Shown here one piece after another: positions 37,144 to 46,339 of a stretch of 64,000 nucleotides of DNA. The notes below the pieces were generated by a model. That model was not told where the DNA came from and made no database searches. It saw only the letters and a program-made list of their open reading frames with translations. Source of the stretch: Candidatus Mycobacterium wuenschmannii (GTDB lineage: Bacteria; Actinomycetota; Actinomycetes; Mycobacteriales; Mycobacteriaceae); contig NZ_CP126981.1 in NCBI RefSeq assembly GCF_030252325.1, positions 3,968,001-4,032,000 on the forward strand, read 5' to 3'. Numbering within the stretch: the stretch's first letter is position 1; every line of letters starts with the position of its first letter. Position numbers and translations under genes: made by a program.

Positions 37144-40071
37144 CTAGATGCGGCCCTCGCGGCGCAGCAGGTCCTGCGCGCTGAGCCCGCCGCCCCGGCG
37201 TGGCCGCGGCTTGTCGCCGCGAGCGTTCATCTTGTCGGTGGCGGTCTCGGAGTCCTTTTCCTCCCGCGGCGGGGTCGGGATCGCGGTGGTCGCGTCCTCG
37301 GACTCGTTGGCCGGCGGGCCCGCCGGCTTGTCTCGCGGCGGGGTCGGGAGCGCGCGGGTCTCGTCGGCCGACGGCTGAGGAGTCCGCGGGTCCGTCTTGC
37401 CACCGCGCAGATCGCTCAGCCACGACTCGATCTCACGGTCGTCGCCGCGCGGCGGCTGCGCGGGCGGGCGCCCCTGGGCGGGGGCACCCGGCGCCGACTG
37501 GGCCGAAAACCGGGTGGTGGCAGCCTCTTTGGACTCTGGGCGGCCCGGGCCGGGCATCCGCGAGGTGCCGGCCGCCGACGGCACGTCCGGCGCCGGCCGC
37601 TTGATCTCGGGACGTGGCTCGGGTCGCGACGCGGGCGGCGTCGCCGGCCGGGCCGGTCGTGACGCACCCTCGGGGCTCGGGTGGGTGGGGTCGTGCGGTG
37701 GACGCGGGATCGGCGCGACCGGTGGTCGAGCGGCTGCCGCCGCTTGGCCGGCGCGGGCGCGGGCGGACGGCGCCTTACGCTCGTCGGGTAGGTGAATCTC
37801 CCCGAGCCCCAAGCGATTCTGCAACCGTTTCATCCAGTGCGGCGCCCACCAGCAGTCGTCGCCGAGCAGCTTCATCACTGACGGCACCAGGAACATCCGG
37901 ACGACGGTGGCGTCCAGCAACAGCGCCGCCATCAAGCCGAACGCCAGGCACTGCATCATCATCAGGTCGGAGAACGCGAACGAACCGGCGACCACCGCGA
38001 GGACCAGTGCGGCAGCGGTAATCAGCCGTCCGGTGGTTGCCGTGCCGATTCGGATCGATTCGGCGGTCGACATGCCGCGAGCCCGGGCCTCGACCATGCG
38101 CGAGACCAGGAACACCTCGTAGTCGGTGGCCAGGCCGAAACCGACCGCGACCACCAACGCGATGATCACGATCATCAACGGCGCCGGGGTGAAATTCAGC
38201 AAGTTGGCGAAGTGCCCGTCGACGAAGATCCAGGTCAGGATGCCCAACGTGGAACCCAGCGTCAGTGCGCTCATCACCGCGGCCTTGATCGGCAGCACCA
38301 CCGACCCGAACGCGAGGAACATCAGCAGCATCGTCGTGGACAGCAGCACCACCGCCATCAGCGGTGCCTTGTCGGACAGGCTGTGAATACTGTCCTGCTC
38401 GAGCGCCGGGACGCCGCCGACGAACACGGTCAGCCCGCGCGGCGGCGACATCGACCGCAACTCGGCGAGCTTCTTGGCGGCGTCGCTCGCGTGTGCCAGA
38501 CCGTTCTGGATCACCCGGACCGAGTCGTCCTTGGGGTGGCTGCCATTCGGTGTCGAGACGCAGGGGTTGCCCTCGATCGTCGGGCACGCCCGCTCCTGCC
38601 AGGTGGTGTCGGTGAACCCGCTGATCGACGCGGCGCTGTTGCGAACCTCGGCGACCTGTTGGTCGGTGACCTTGCTGCCATTGTCGCTCTTGATCACCAG
38701 CGTCAGCTGGTTGGTGCGATAGCCCGGGAAGTTCTTGTCAAAGTTCTCCTGCGCCAACCGAACTGAGTTGTCCGGCGGAAGATACGTCTCGCTGATCCCG
38801 CCGCCGAACGAGAGGTTGTGCAGCGGCAGGATCAGCGCGATCATCCCGATGATGATGGGGATCGCGAACACCAGCGGCCGCTTCATGACGACATTGACGA
38901 GCTTGCCCCAGAACCCGGCCTCGACCTCTTCGCGGGTCTTGGTCTTCTGCAGCCGGTCGGCCAGCCAGTTCAGGTACGCGCGCGACGGCTTCCAGTTGGC
39001 CAGGAACGGGATGCGGAACAGGGTTCGCACACCGAGCGCGTCGACGTGCTTGCCGAGGACCGACAGGATCGCGGGCAGCAGGGTGATGGACAGGATGGCG
39101 GCGAGCGACACCGAGATGATCACGGCGTAGGTCAGCGACTTCACGAACCCCTGCGGCAGCAGGAAGAGGCTGGCCGCCGAGACCGCGATCAACGTCGCCG
39201 AGAACGCCACCGTGCGGCCGGCCGTCATCACCGTGCGGCGCACGGCGGCTTCGGTGTCGTAACCCTCGGCGATCTCCTCGCGGAACCGGCTGACGATGAA
39301 CAGCCCGTAGTCGATGGCGATACCGAAACCCATCATCGAGACGACCGGCTGGGCGAAGAAGTGCACCGGGCCGAACTCGGCCATCAGCCGCAGGATGCCG
39401 AGCGAGCCGGCGATGCTCAGGCCACCCACGATCGCCGGTAGCGCGGCGGCGATCACCCCACCGAACACCAGGAAGAGCACGACGGCCACCAGCGGCAGGG
39501 CCAGTACCTCCATGCGCTTCTGGTCGGTGGCGATGGTCCCGGTCAACGCGCTGGCGATGGGCTCCAGACCCGCGAGCTGGATCTTGCCGTCGTTGAGCTT
39601 CTGCAGATCCGGCGCGATGTCGTTGTAGTTGGTCAGAATCGAGTCGTCGTTGTCGCCCTTGAGCGGAATGCTGACGAAGGTGTGCTTGCCGTCCTCGCTG
39701 GCCATCCCCTTGATGATGGGGTCGGTGCTGGTCGGCGCGGCCAGCCAGCCGGCCCAGCCGACGACCGTGTCGGGGTGGTCCTTCTTGAAGGCGTCGAGTT
39801 CGCCGACGGTCTTCTTCTGCCAGTCCGGGTCGTTGACCGACTTCGGCGCGGTGAAGATGGCCACGACGTGGCTGGTTCGGTCGCGGCCATAGGTGTCGTC
39901 ACCGAGTATCGATGCCTTGACGGATTGGCTGCCATCGTCGTAGAAACCACTCTGCGTGACGTGCTTGCCGAGGCTGATCCCGAAGACGCCGCCGAGCAGG
40001 CTCAGCGCCACCATCACGCCGATTACGATGAACCGGTAGCGATATACAGTTCGACCCCACCAGGCGAACAC
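37144..40071 (-). CDS. mmpL3: MmpL3, trehalose monomycolate transporter
   Basis: A 975-residue RND transporter; M. tuberculosis MmpL3 has 944. The Asp-Tyr proton-relay pairs are in MGFGIAIDYGLFIVSRFREE and VAVGFGLATDYEVFLVSRM. The periplasmic porter domains precede a roughly 230-residue Pro/Arg-rich cytoplasmic tail (from about base 37800). It moves trehalose monomycolate to the periplasm for mycolate assembly and is essential in mycobacteria. The start is GTG 40071, with GGAG five bases upstream. Confidence 0.95.
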   Translation of the reverse strand: MFAWWGRTVYRYRFIVIGVMVALSLLGGVFGISLGKHVTQSGFYDDGSQSVKASILGDDTYGRDRTSHVVAIFTAPKSVNDPDWQKKTVGELDAFKKDHPDTVVGWAGWLAAPTSTDPIIKGMASEDGKHTFVSIPLKGDNDDSILTNYNDIAPDLQKLNDGKIQLAGLEPIASALTGTIATDQKRMEVLALPLVAVVLFLVFGGVIAAALPAIVGGLSIAGSLGILRLMAEFGPVHFFAQPVVSMMGFGIAIDYGLFIVSRFREEIAEGYDTEAAVRRTVMTAGRTVAFSATLIAVSAASLFLLPQGFVKSLTYAVIISVSLAAILSITLLPAILSVLGKHVDALGVRTLFRIPFLANWKPSRAYLNWLADRLQKTKTREEVEAGFWGKLVNVVMKRPLVFAIPIIIGMIALILPLHNLSFGGGISETYLPPDNSVRLAQENFDKNFPGYRTNQLTLVIKSDNGSKVTDQQVAEVRNSAASISGFTDTTWQERACPTIEGNPCVSTPNGSHPKDDSVRVIQNGLAHASDAAKKLAELRSMSPPRGLTVFVGGVPALEQDSIHSLSDKAPLMAVVLLSTTMLLMFLAFGSVVLPIKAAVMSALTLGSTLGILTWIFVDGHFANLLNFTPAPLMIVIIALVVAVGFGLATDYEVFLVSRMVEARARGMSTAESIRIGTATTGRLITAAALVLAVVAGSFAFSDLMMMQCLAFGLMAALLLDATVVRMFLVPSVMKLLGDDCWWAPHWMKRLQNRLGLGEIHLPDERKAPSARARAGQAAAAARPPVAPIPRPPHDPTHPSPEGASRPARPATPPASRPEPRPEIKRPAPDVPSAAGTSRMPGPGRPESKEAATTRFSAQSAPGAPAQGRPPAQPPRGDDREIESWLSDLRGGKTDPRTPQPSADETRALPTPPRDKPAGPPANESEDATTAIPTPPREEKDSETATDKMNARGDKPRPRRGGGLSAQDLLRREGRI

Positions 40072-40120
40072 GTGAGCTCCTTACTGGATCTGCTACGACC
40101 CGCGCATTGATGTTGAGTTG

Positions 40121-40789
40121 TCAGACACGCGAGGTCAGCAACGAGGACAGTGGCCGGAACGGTTGCAGCCACGCCCCCTTGTCAGGCAGCGAATCGAGGC
40201 CGATCCGCGGCAGCGGCTCCCGGAAAACACCTGTTATGTCCTCCAGGTCGACAAATTCCAAGTTATCCGACGCTAGCGCCCAACTCGCATGTTCGCGAAA
40301 TCCAAGCACCTGGACGGGTACCCCGCTGCGCGAGATTTCTTCAAGCGGAGTTCGGAACGCCTGTCCGTCGGCCGACGCCACCATCAGCGCGGCCAATCCT
40401 TCCTGGTAGCGCTCCGCGATGTGATCCAGCATGTCGCTATCGACGTCGCTGTCTTCGTCCAGCTTCGGCTTGGCGAACACCGCGAATCCGACGTTGCGCA
40501 GCGCGTCGACCCACGGCCGAACCACGTCGGCGCTACCTGCGGCGATGTTGGTGAACACCGTGGCCTCGGGCTCGGACGACACGTCGTCGTGCTGGGCGGA
40601 CACCTCGGCGGTGCGGCCCAGCAGCCAGCGCCCGAGCGCGTCGAAGCGGGGGCGCTCCAGCGCGGTGGGCCGGCGGCCCAGGATCGATCCGAGGCCCATG
40701 TCCAGGTTGGGCGCATCCCAGACCAGAAGTACCCGGCGCGGGGCCGGGCCGGATTCGACCTGCGGGTCGACGGTTTCGGTGAGGCTCAT
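40121..40789 (-). CDS. NYN-domain protein (Rv0207c-like)
   Basis: A 222-residue protein with a NYN/LabA-type PIN-like fold: RRVLLVWDAPNLDMGLGSIL near the N-terminus, then DVDSDMLDHIAERYQEGLAA and MVASADGQAF with conserved acidic residues. NYN domains are metal-dependent RNases in many proteins; no target is known here. It sits between trmB (one base upstream) and mmpL3 (49 bases downstream), all on the minus strand, as in M. tuberculosis. Confidence 0.8.
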   Translation of the reverse strand: MSLTETVDPQVESGPAPRRVLLVWDAPNLDMGLGSILGRRPTALERPRFDALGRWLLGRTAEVSAQHDDVSSEPEATVFTNIAAGSADVVRPWVDALRNVGFAVFAKPKLDEDSDVDSDMLDHIAERYQEGLAALMVASADGQAFRTPLEEISRSGVPVQVLGFREHASWALASDNLEFVDLEDITGVFREPLPRIGLDSLPDKGAWLQPFRPLSSLLTSRV

Positions 40790-40790
40790 G

Positions 40791-41573
40791 TCAGCGGCGC
40801 TCCCACAGAAATTCGGTGACGATGCTGCCTGCGACCTCGGCCTTGCCCTCGTACTTCGTGGTGGGGCGCACGGTCGAGACGGGCGCGCCGGCGCCGTCGT
40901 CCAGCCTGGTCAGCAGGGGCTCGGCGTCGCCCACCTCGGCGATCTGCTCGGCGTAGCCGGCATGGTCGGTCGCCGCGTGCAGCACCCCGCCGGTCCGCAG
41001 GCGGTCGGCGATCAGTGCGACGTTCTCGGGCTGCAGCAGTCGACGCTTGTGGTGGCGGGCCTTGGGCCACGGGTCGGGGAAGAACACCCGCACCCCGCTC
41101 AGCGAGCCCGGCGCGAGCAGGTACTCCAGCACGTCGACCGCGTCGCCGCGGATCAGCCGGATGTTGGTGACGCCCTCCCGGTCGATCCCGGACAGCAGCT
41201 GCGCCAGGCCGCGGCGGTAGACCTCGACGGCGATGACGTCGACGTCCGGCTCGTTCTGCGCCATAGCCAGGGTGGAAGTTCCTGTGCCACAGCCTATTTC
41301 AAGTGCCAGGGGCGCATCGCGGCCGAACCAGGCCTGGGTGTCCAGCGGCTCGGGTGGTGTCTCGTGATCCGCGACGGCGATGATGCCGATCTCGGGCCAG
41401 CGCCGCTCCCAGGTCCGCTGCTGCGCCGTCGACAGCTGTGAACGCCGCGTGCGGAAACTGGTGGTCCGGCGGTATCCGCTGACACCACGCTCCGCAGGCA
41501 GGGCGGTAGAAGGCGTCGGCGGTGTGGCCGCGTCCACCCAGGGCTGCGCGCGCATCCGTTCATGGTGACCCAT
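40791..41573 (-). CDS. trmB: tRNA (guanine-N7-)-methyltransferase
   Basis: A 260-residue TrmB, which makes m7G46 in tRNA. The SAM loop is LALEIGCGTGTSTLAMAQ, and the family motif VFFPDPWPKARHHKRRLLQP is intact. I chose ATG 41573 because its start (MGHHERMRAQPWV) resembles that of the M. tuberculosis protein; a TTG at 41615 would add 14 residues. It leads the trmB-NYN-mmpL3 minus-strand unit. Confidence 0.92.
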   Translation of the reverse strand: MGHHERMRAQPWVDAATPPTPSTALPAERGVSGYRRTTSFRTRRSQLSTAQQRTWERRWPEIGIIAVADHETPPEPLDTQAWFGRDAPLALEIGCGTGTSTLAMAQNEPDVDVIAVEVYRRGLAQLLSGIDREGVTNIRLIRGDAVDVLEYLLAPGSLSGVRVFFPDPWPKARHHKRRLLQPENVALIADRLRTGGVLHAATDHAGYAEQIAEVGDAEPLLTRLDDGAGAPVSTVRPTTKYEGKAEVAGSIVTEFLWERR

Positions 41574-41606
41574 GAACCCATCATGTCGCCGCCCGCGGGC
41601 CAGATT

Positions 41607-41636
41607 GATACCCAACAGTTGCCTTTTCCTGGTATC
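41607..41636. repeat. Inverted repeat GATACC-N18-GGTATC upstream of trmB
   Basis: Six-base perfect arms (eight with one mismatch) flank an 18-base spacer in the 287-base gap 41574-41860 between trmB and the divergent GTPase-like gene. It could be an operator or chance. The rest of this gap includes the probable unstarted N-terminus of the GTPase-like gene (41768-41860). Confidence 0.3.
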
Positions 41637-41860
41637 GAGTGACTCGCCTCACGGCAGCGCAGATGCCACCATTCGACGGACAAACCGGTGGTGCTGCGCG
41701 GTAATCGGCAGGTGTTCGGCCACAATGAGGGGTTAGCAGCACCTGCTACAGCGACATGAGCGGATAGGGGCATCCGATTTTCGTCGAAGAGCTGGAGCGG
41801 TTTGCGGCCGCGGTCTCCGACCCGCGCTGCGCCGCGATCGCCGGGCGACTCGTCACTCCG

Positions 41861-42664
41861 TTGTGCGCGGCCGTCACGGGCCGCCGCGGCGTCGGCCGCA
41901 GCACCGTCGCACGCGCGCTGGCGCGGGCCGGCGTCACCGTCACAGATTCCCCGACGACTGCCGACCTGACCGTTCGGGTGCTGGCCGACGCGGTCAAGCC
42001 CGAGGACCACGCCGCCATCGAGTCCGCGCAGCGGCCGACGCTCGTAGTTCTGAACAAGGCCGACCTGATCAAAACCTCCGCGGCGGGTCGCCACCCGAAT
42101 ACGCCGTCCACGGCGGCGCGGGGACGCTGCGCACAACTCGCCGCCCGTGCCGGCGTCGCCGTCGAGCCGCTGGCCGCGCTGCTCGCGGTTGCCGAGTTGG
42201 ACGATTCCACGTGGTCGGCACTGCAGGGTGCCGACGGCGAGGTGGTCCCTGCGCTCGACATCGTCGGCACCCGCCAGGCCCGCGCCGCGATCCGCCGCGG
42301 GGCGTCCCGCGCCGACGTCGACGCCCTGCTGCGGGCCCTGAGCGGGATCGACGGGGTGGTCGACAAACTGTGTGCGCTTGGCGCGCAGCCGCGCTACCAG
42401 CGCGTCCTGGATGCGGTCGCCGAGTTGGAGACGATGGCCATCACCGATCGGCGCATCGGTGCATTCCTCTCTCATGACGACACGGTGATCGCCCGGATGG
42501 AAGACGCCATCGCCGCCGCCACGGCGGCCGGCATCGATGTCGATCGCGGCGACACGGCGACGCACCACCTGCGCCGCGCCGTGCACTGGCAGCGTCGGCC
42601 GTACGGCGTGGACATCGCCCGCGGCTCACTGCGGCTGTGGTCACGGGCCGGGGGATCGGTGTGA
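41861..42664 (+). CDS. P-loop GTPase-like protein (Rv0209-like position)
   Basis: At least 267 residues. The P-loop is TGRRGVGRSTVARAL, with Arg in place of the usual Walker A Lys. LVVLNKADLIK provides the NKxD guanine-specificity motif. TTG 41861 is the first ordinary start, but coding-like sequence continues upstream in frame to 41768 (FVEELERFAAAVSD), and an ATG at 41756 is cut off by TAG 41765. An ATT at 41777 preceded by AGGGG is another possible start. It overlaps the next gene by GTGA, and the two probably act together. Confidence 0.7.
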   Translation: MCAAVTGRRGVGRSTVARALARAGVTVTDSPTTADLTVRVLADAVKPEDHAAIESAQRPTLVVLNKADLIKTSAAGRHPNTPSTAARGRCAQLAARAGVAVEPLAALLAVAELDDSTWSALQGADGEVVPALDIVGTRQARAAIRRGASRADVDALLRALSGIDGVVDKLCALGAQPRYQRVLDAVAELETMAITDRRIGAFLSHDDTVIARMEDAIAAATAAGIDVDRGDTATHHLRRAVHWQRRPYGVDIARGSLRLWSRAGGSV

Positions 42665-44226
42665 GCGGCAAGAAGGCGGTGGCCGAGGTCGACGCGATGG
42701 TCGCCGCGATCGCCCCGGAGTTGAGCAAACCCGCCATCGAGCGGGTCGACGCCATCCTGGTGACTGGGCCGTGGCTGGCCGGGGTGACCGGCGTCGTCGC
42801 CGCGCTCAACGACACGCTGCCCAAGCTGAAGTTCGTCGAGTCGGTCGACCTCGAAGCCGGTGCGGCGCCCAGCGTGGTGGTGTTCGTCGTCTCGGCCGCC
42901 GCCGCACTCACCGAATCGGACTGCCTGCTACTCGACGCCGCGACCGGGGAGACCGATGCGGTGATCGGTGTGGTGTCCAAGATCGACGTGCACCAGAACT
43001 GGAAAGAGGTGCTGGCCGGCAACCGCGAGGTGCTTGCCGCCCACGCCCCGCGCTACGCCGACGTGCAGTGGGTCGGCACGGCCGCCGCGCCGGAGGAGGG
43101 CAAGGCCCGCATCGACGACCTCGCCGAAGCGGTGTCCGAACACATGGCAAACTCCGACCTGCCCAAGCGAAACAGGTTGCGGGCGTGGAAGTCTCGGCTG
43201 GAGACGATCGCCGACCGCTACGACCGCGACGCCGACGGTGCGGGTCGGCGGGCGCGGGTCGAGACATTGCGCGAGCAGCGCAGCGAGATTCTGCGGCAGC
43301 GCCGTCTGGAGAAGTCCGAACGGACGATCGCGCTGCGCAGTCAGACCCAGCAGGCCAAGGTGCAGCTGTCCTACTTCGCCCGCAACCGCTGCGCGTCGGT
43401 GCGTTCGGAGCTACAGGAGGACGCCGCCGGGCTGAGCCGCGGCCAGCTGGCCGAGTTCGAGCCGCGGGCGACCGGCCGCCTCACCGATGTCATCGCCGAG
43501 GTGGACGAGGGCATCACGACACATCTGGCCGAGATGTCGAAGACTCTGGAGCTGACCGTTGACCAGCCGCCCGCCGCGGCACTGCCCACGGTCGACCTGC
43601 CCTCGCCGCAGCTGAAGTCCCGCACGCTGGAGACGAGGCTGATGATGCTGGTCGGTGCCGGCTTCGGATTGGGGGTGGCCCTCACGCTGAGCCGGCTGCT
43701 GGCCGACCTGACGCCGGGGTTGACGATCGCCGGGGCGGTCGCGTGCGCGGCGATCGGGCTCGCGCTCACCGTTTGGGTGGTGGGCATGCGGGGGCTGCTG
43801 CGCGACCGGGCGCTGCTGGACCGCTGGACCGGCGAGGCCACCGCGTTGGTGCAGTCCGCCGCGGAGCAGCAGGTGGCGACGCGGGTGCTGGCCGCCGAGT
43901 CGTCGCTCACCGCAGCGCTGAGCGAGCAGGACGAGGGCGAGAGCACCCGGGTGGCCGAACAGGTCAGCGTCATCGACACCGAACTGCGCGAGCACTCCGT
44001 GGTGGGGGCGCGCGCCGCGGCGCTGCGCGGCCAGGAGATGCCCACCCTGCAGGCCGCGCTCGCGGCGGTGCGCGCCGAGCTCGGCGAGCCGGAGCCGCCG
44101 GAAATCGAGGACGAAACACCGTCCGACGACGCGAGCGCGGAGTCCGAGGCCCCGGTGGGCGACGCCGAAGACGACGAGGACGTCGAGAAGAGTTCGCCGA
44201 CCAATACCGCAGATAACGTGTTCTGA
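42661..44226 (+). CDS. Membrane-anchored degenerate GTPase-like protein (Rv0210-like)
   Basis: A 521-residue protein starting at GTG 42661. The N-terminal third resembles a G domain with a degraded P-loop (TGPWLAGVTGV), a central VVFVVSAAAALTESDCLLL strand and GVVSKIDVHQNW in the NKxD place. A long charged helical region follows, then two hydrophobic segments (about residues 328-380), another helical part and an acidic tail. The order (G domain, helices, membrane hairpin, helices) resembles bacterial dynamin-like proteins. This is inference from layout; no function is known. Confidence 0.68.
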   Translation: MSGKKAVAEVDAMVAAIAPELSKPAIERVDAILVTGPWLAGVTGVVAALNDTLPKLKFVESVDLEAGAAPSVVVFVVSAAAALTESDCLLLDAATGETDAVIGVVSKIDVHQNWKEVLAGNREVLAAHAPRYADVQWVGTAAAPEEGKARIDDLAEAVSEHMANSDLPKRNRLRAWKSRLETIADRYDRDADGAGRRARVETLREQRSEILRQRRLEKSERTIALRSQTQQAKVQLSYFARNRCASVRSELQEDAAGLSRGQLAEFEPRATGRLTDVIAEVDEGITTHLAEMSKTLELTVDQPPAAALPTVDLPSPQLKSRTLETRLMMLVGAGFGLGVALTLSRLLADLTPGLTIAGAVACAAIGLALTVWVVGMRGLLRDRALLDRWTGEATALVQSAAEQQVATRVLAAESSLTAALSEQDEGESTRVAEQVSVIDTELREHSVVGARAAALRGQEMPTLQAALAAVRAELGEPEPPEIEDETPSDDASAESEAPVGDAEDDEDVEKSSPTNTADNVF

Positions 44227-44350
44227 ATCGTTCCTGTGAGTTATGCGATACGCTCCCGGCTTTTTCTGGGTATTCAGCTCGCGATAACCTGTGTGAAGGC
44301 CGCCGCAAACTAGCCGCGCACTACGCACACCGCGACTGCAGGAGATTTTG

Positions 44351-46180
44351 ATGACTTCAGCGACCGTTCCTGGTCTGGATACTGCCCCGACGAATCATCA
44401 GGGCTTGCTGTCCTGGGTTGAGGAGGTCGCGGAGCTGACTCAACCGGACCGAGTGGTCTTCGCGGACGGGTCCGACGAAGAGTGGCAGCGGCTGGCCGAC
44501 CAGCTCGTCGAGGCGGGCACCTTCACCAAGCTCAACGAGAAGAAGCACAAGAACTCGTACCTGGCGCTGTCGGACCCGTCCGACGTCGCGCGCGTCGAGT
44601 CGCGGACCTTCATCTGTTCCGAGCGTGAGGTCGACGCCGGTCCCACCAACAACTGGAAGCCGCCGGCCGAGATGCGGTCCACCATGACCGACCTGTACCG
44701 CGGCTGCATGCGCGGTCGCACCATGTGGGTCGTGCCGTTCTGCATGGGCCCCCTCGGGGCCGACGACCCCAAGCTCGGTGTGGAGATCACCGACTCCGAG
44801 TACGTCGTCGCCTCGATGAAGGTGATGACCCGGATGGGTAAGGCCGCGCTGGACAAGCTCGGCGACGACGGCTTCTTCGTGAAGGCGCTGCACTCGATCG
44901 GCGCCCCCCTCGAGCCCGGGCAGAAGGATGTCCCGTGGCCGTGCAATGACACGAAATACATCACGCACTTCCCCGAGACCCGCGAAATCTGGAGCTTCGG
45001 ATCCGGTTACGGCGGAAATGCGCTGCTGGGCAAGAAGTGCTACTCGCTGCGCATCGCCTCCGCGATGGCTCACGACGAGGGCTGGCTCGCCGAGCACATG
45101 CTGATCCTCAAGTTGATCTCGCCGGAGAACAAGGCCTACTACTTCGCCGCGGCGTTCCCGTCGGCCTGTGGCAAGACCAACCTGGCGATGCTGCAGCCCA
45201 CCATCCCGGGCTGGCGCGCCGAGACCCTCGGTGACGACATCGCCTGGATGCGCTTCGGCAAGGACGGCCGCCTCTACGCGGTCAACCCCGAGTTCGGTTT
45301 CTTCGGCGTCGCGCCGGGCACCAACTGGGACTCCAACCCGAACGCCATGAAGACCATCGAGGCCGGCAACACCGTCTTCACCAACGTCGCACTGACCGAC
45401 GACGGCGATGTGTGGTGGGAAGGCCTGGAGGGCGAGCCCGACCACCTGATCGACTGGAAGGGCAACGACTGGAACCTCCGCGAGACGGAGACCAAGGCCG
45501 CGCACCCGAACTCGCGTTACTGCACCCCGATGTCGCAGTGCCCGATCCTCGCGCCGGAGTGGGACGACCCGCAGGGCGTGCCGATCTCGGGCATCCTGTT
45601 CGGCGCCCGCCGCAAGACCACGGTGCCGCTGGTGACCGAAGCCCGCGATTGGCAGCACGGCGTGTTCATGGGTGCGACCATGGGCAGCGAGCAGACCGCC
45701 GCCGCCGAGGGCAAGGTCGGTGACGTGCGCCGCGACCCGATGGCGATGCTGCCGTTCCTCGGCTACAACGTCGGCGACTACTTCCAGCACTGGATCGACC
45801 TGGGCAAGAACTCCGATGAGTCCAAGCTGCCGAAGGTGTTCTTCGTCAACTGGTTCCGTCGCGGCGAGGGCGGCAAGTTCCTCTGGCCGGGCTTCGGCGA
45901 GAACAGCCGCGTGCTGAAGTGGATCGTCGACCGCATCGAGCACCAGGCCGGCGGTCAGGAGACCCCGATCGGCGTGGTGCCCACCGCGGACGACCTCGAC
46001 CTGAGCAAGCTGGACGTCGACGCGGCTGACGTCGAGCGCGCGCTGGCGGTCAACGCCGACGAGTGGCGCCAGGAACTGCCCCTGATCGAGGAGTGGTTCG
46101 AGTTCGTCGGCGACAAGCTGCCGACCGGTGTCCGCGACGAGTTCGAGGCACTCAAGCAGCGTCTGGCCGAGTCCGACTAA
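44351..46180 (+). CDS. pckA: Phosphoenolpyruvate carboxykinase (GTP)
   Basis: A 609-residue GTP-type PEPCK that converts oxaloacetate to phosphoenolpyruvate, the first committed step of gluconeogenesis from fatty acids or cholesterol. The P-loop [14 protein letters not shown] holds the reactive Cys273 characteristic of the GTP family. Other typical motifs are [20 protein letters not shown] and [13 protein letters not shown]. The start ATG 44351 has AGGAGA upstream, and the 124-base leader 44227-44350 probably carries the promoter. It lies beside the same Rv0209/Rv0210-like pair in M. tuberculosis. Confidence 0.96.
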   Translation: MTSATVPGLDTAPTNHQGLLSWVEEVAELTQPDRVVFADGSDEEWQRLADQLVEAGTFTKLNEKKHKNSYLALSDPSDVARVESRTFICSEREVDAGPTNNWKPPAEMRSTMTDLYRGCMRGRTMWVVPFCMGPLGADDPKLGVEITDSEYVVASMKVMTRMGKAALDKLGDDGFFVKALHSIGAPLEPGQKDVPWPCNDTKYITHFPETREIWSFGSGYGGNALLGKKCYSLRIASAMAHDEGWLAEHMLILKLISPENKAYYFAAAFPSACGKTNLAMLQPTIPGWRAETLGDDIAWMRFGKDGRLYAVNPEFGFFGVAPGTNWDSNPNAMKTIEAGNTVFTNVALTDDGDVWWEGLEGEPDHLIDWKGNDWNLRETETKAAHPNSRYCTPMSQCPILAPEWDDPQGVPISGILFGARRKTTVPLVTEARDWQHGVFMGATMGSEQTAAAEGKVGDVRRDPMAMLPFLGYNVGDYFQHWIDLGKNSDESKLPKVFFVNWFRRGEGGKFLWPGFGENSRVLKWIVDRIEHQAGGQETPIGVVPTADDLDLSKLDVDAADVERALAVNADEWRQELPLIEEWFEFVGDKLPTGVRDEFEALKQRLAESD

Positions 46181-46327
46181 GGCGATATCCTTGCCACGGC
46201 AGGGTTGCCACAATTGGAGTATCGGCTCACCGAAATCTCGAATGCGACCCTGCTGAGCAGCGAATTTGATCTGTACGCCGGATTCATTCGGTAGCCAGGC
46301 TATGTTGCTGGATGGGTTGCGGGCGGG

Positions 46328-46333
46328 TAGTTT
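46328..46333 (+). promoter_or_regulatory. -10 hexamer of the CaCA exchanger gene (leaderless)
   Basis: TAGTTT is followed by six bases and GTG 46340, which supports that start over the internal ATG at 46388. The preceding 46181-46327 holds no gene I can support. Confidence 0.45.
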
Positions 46334-46339
46334 GGCGGC

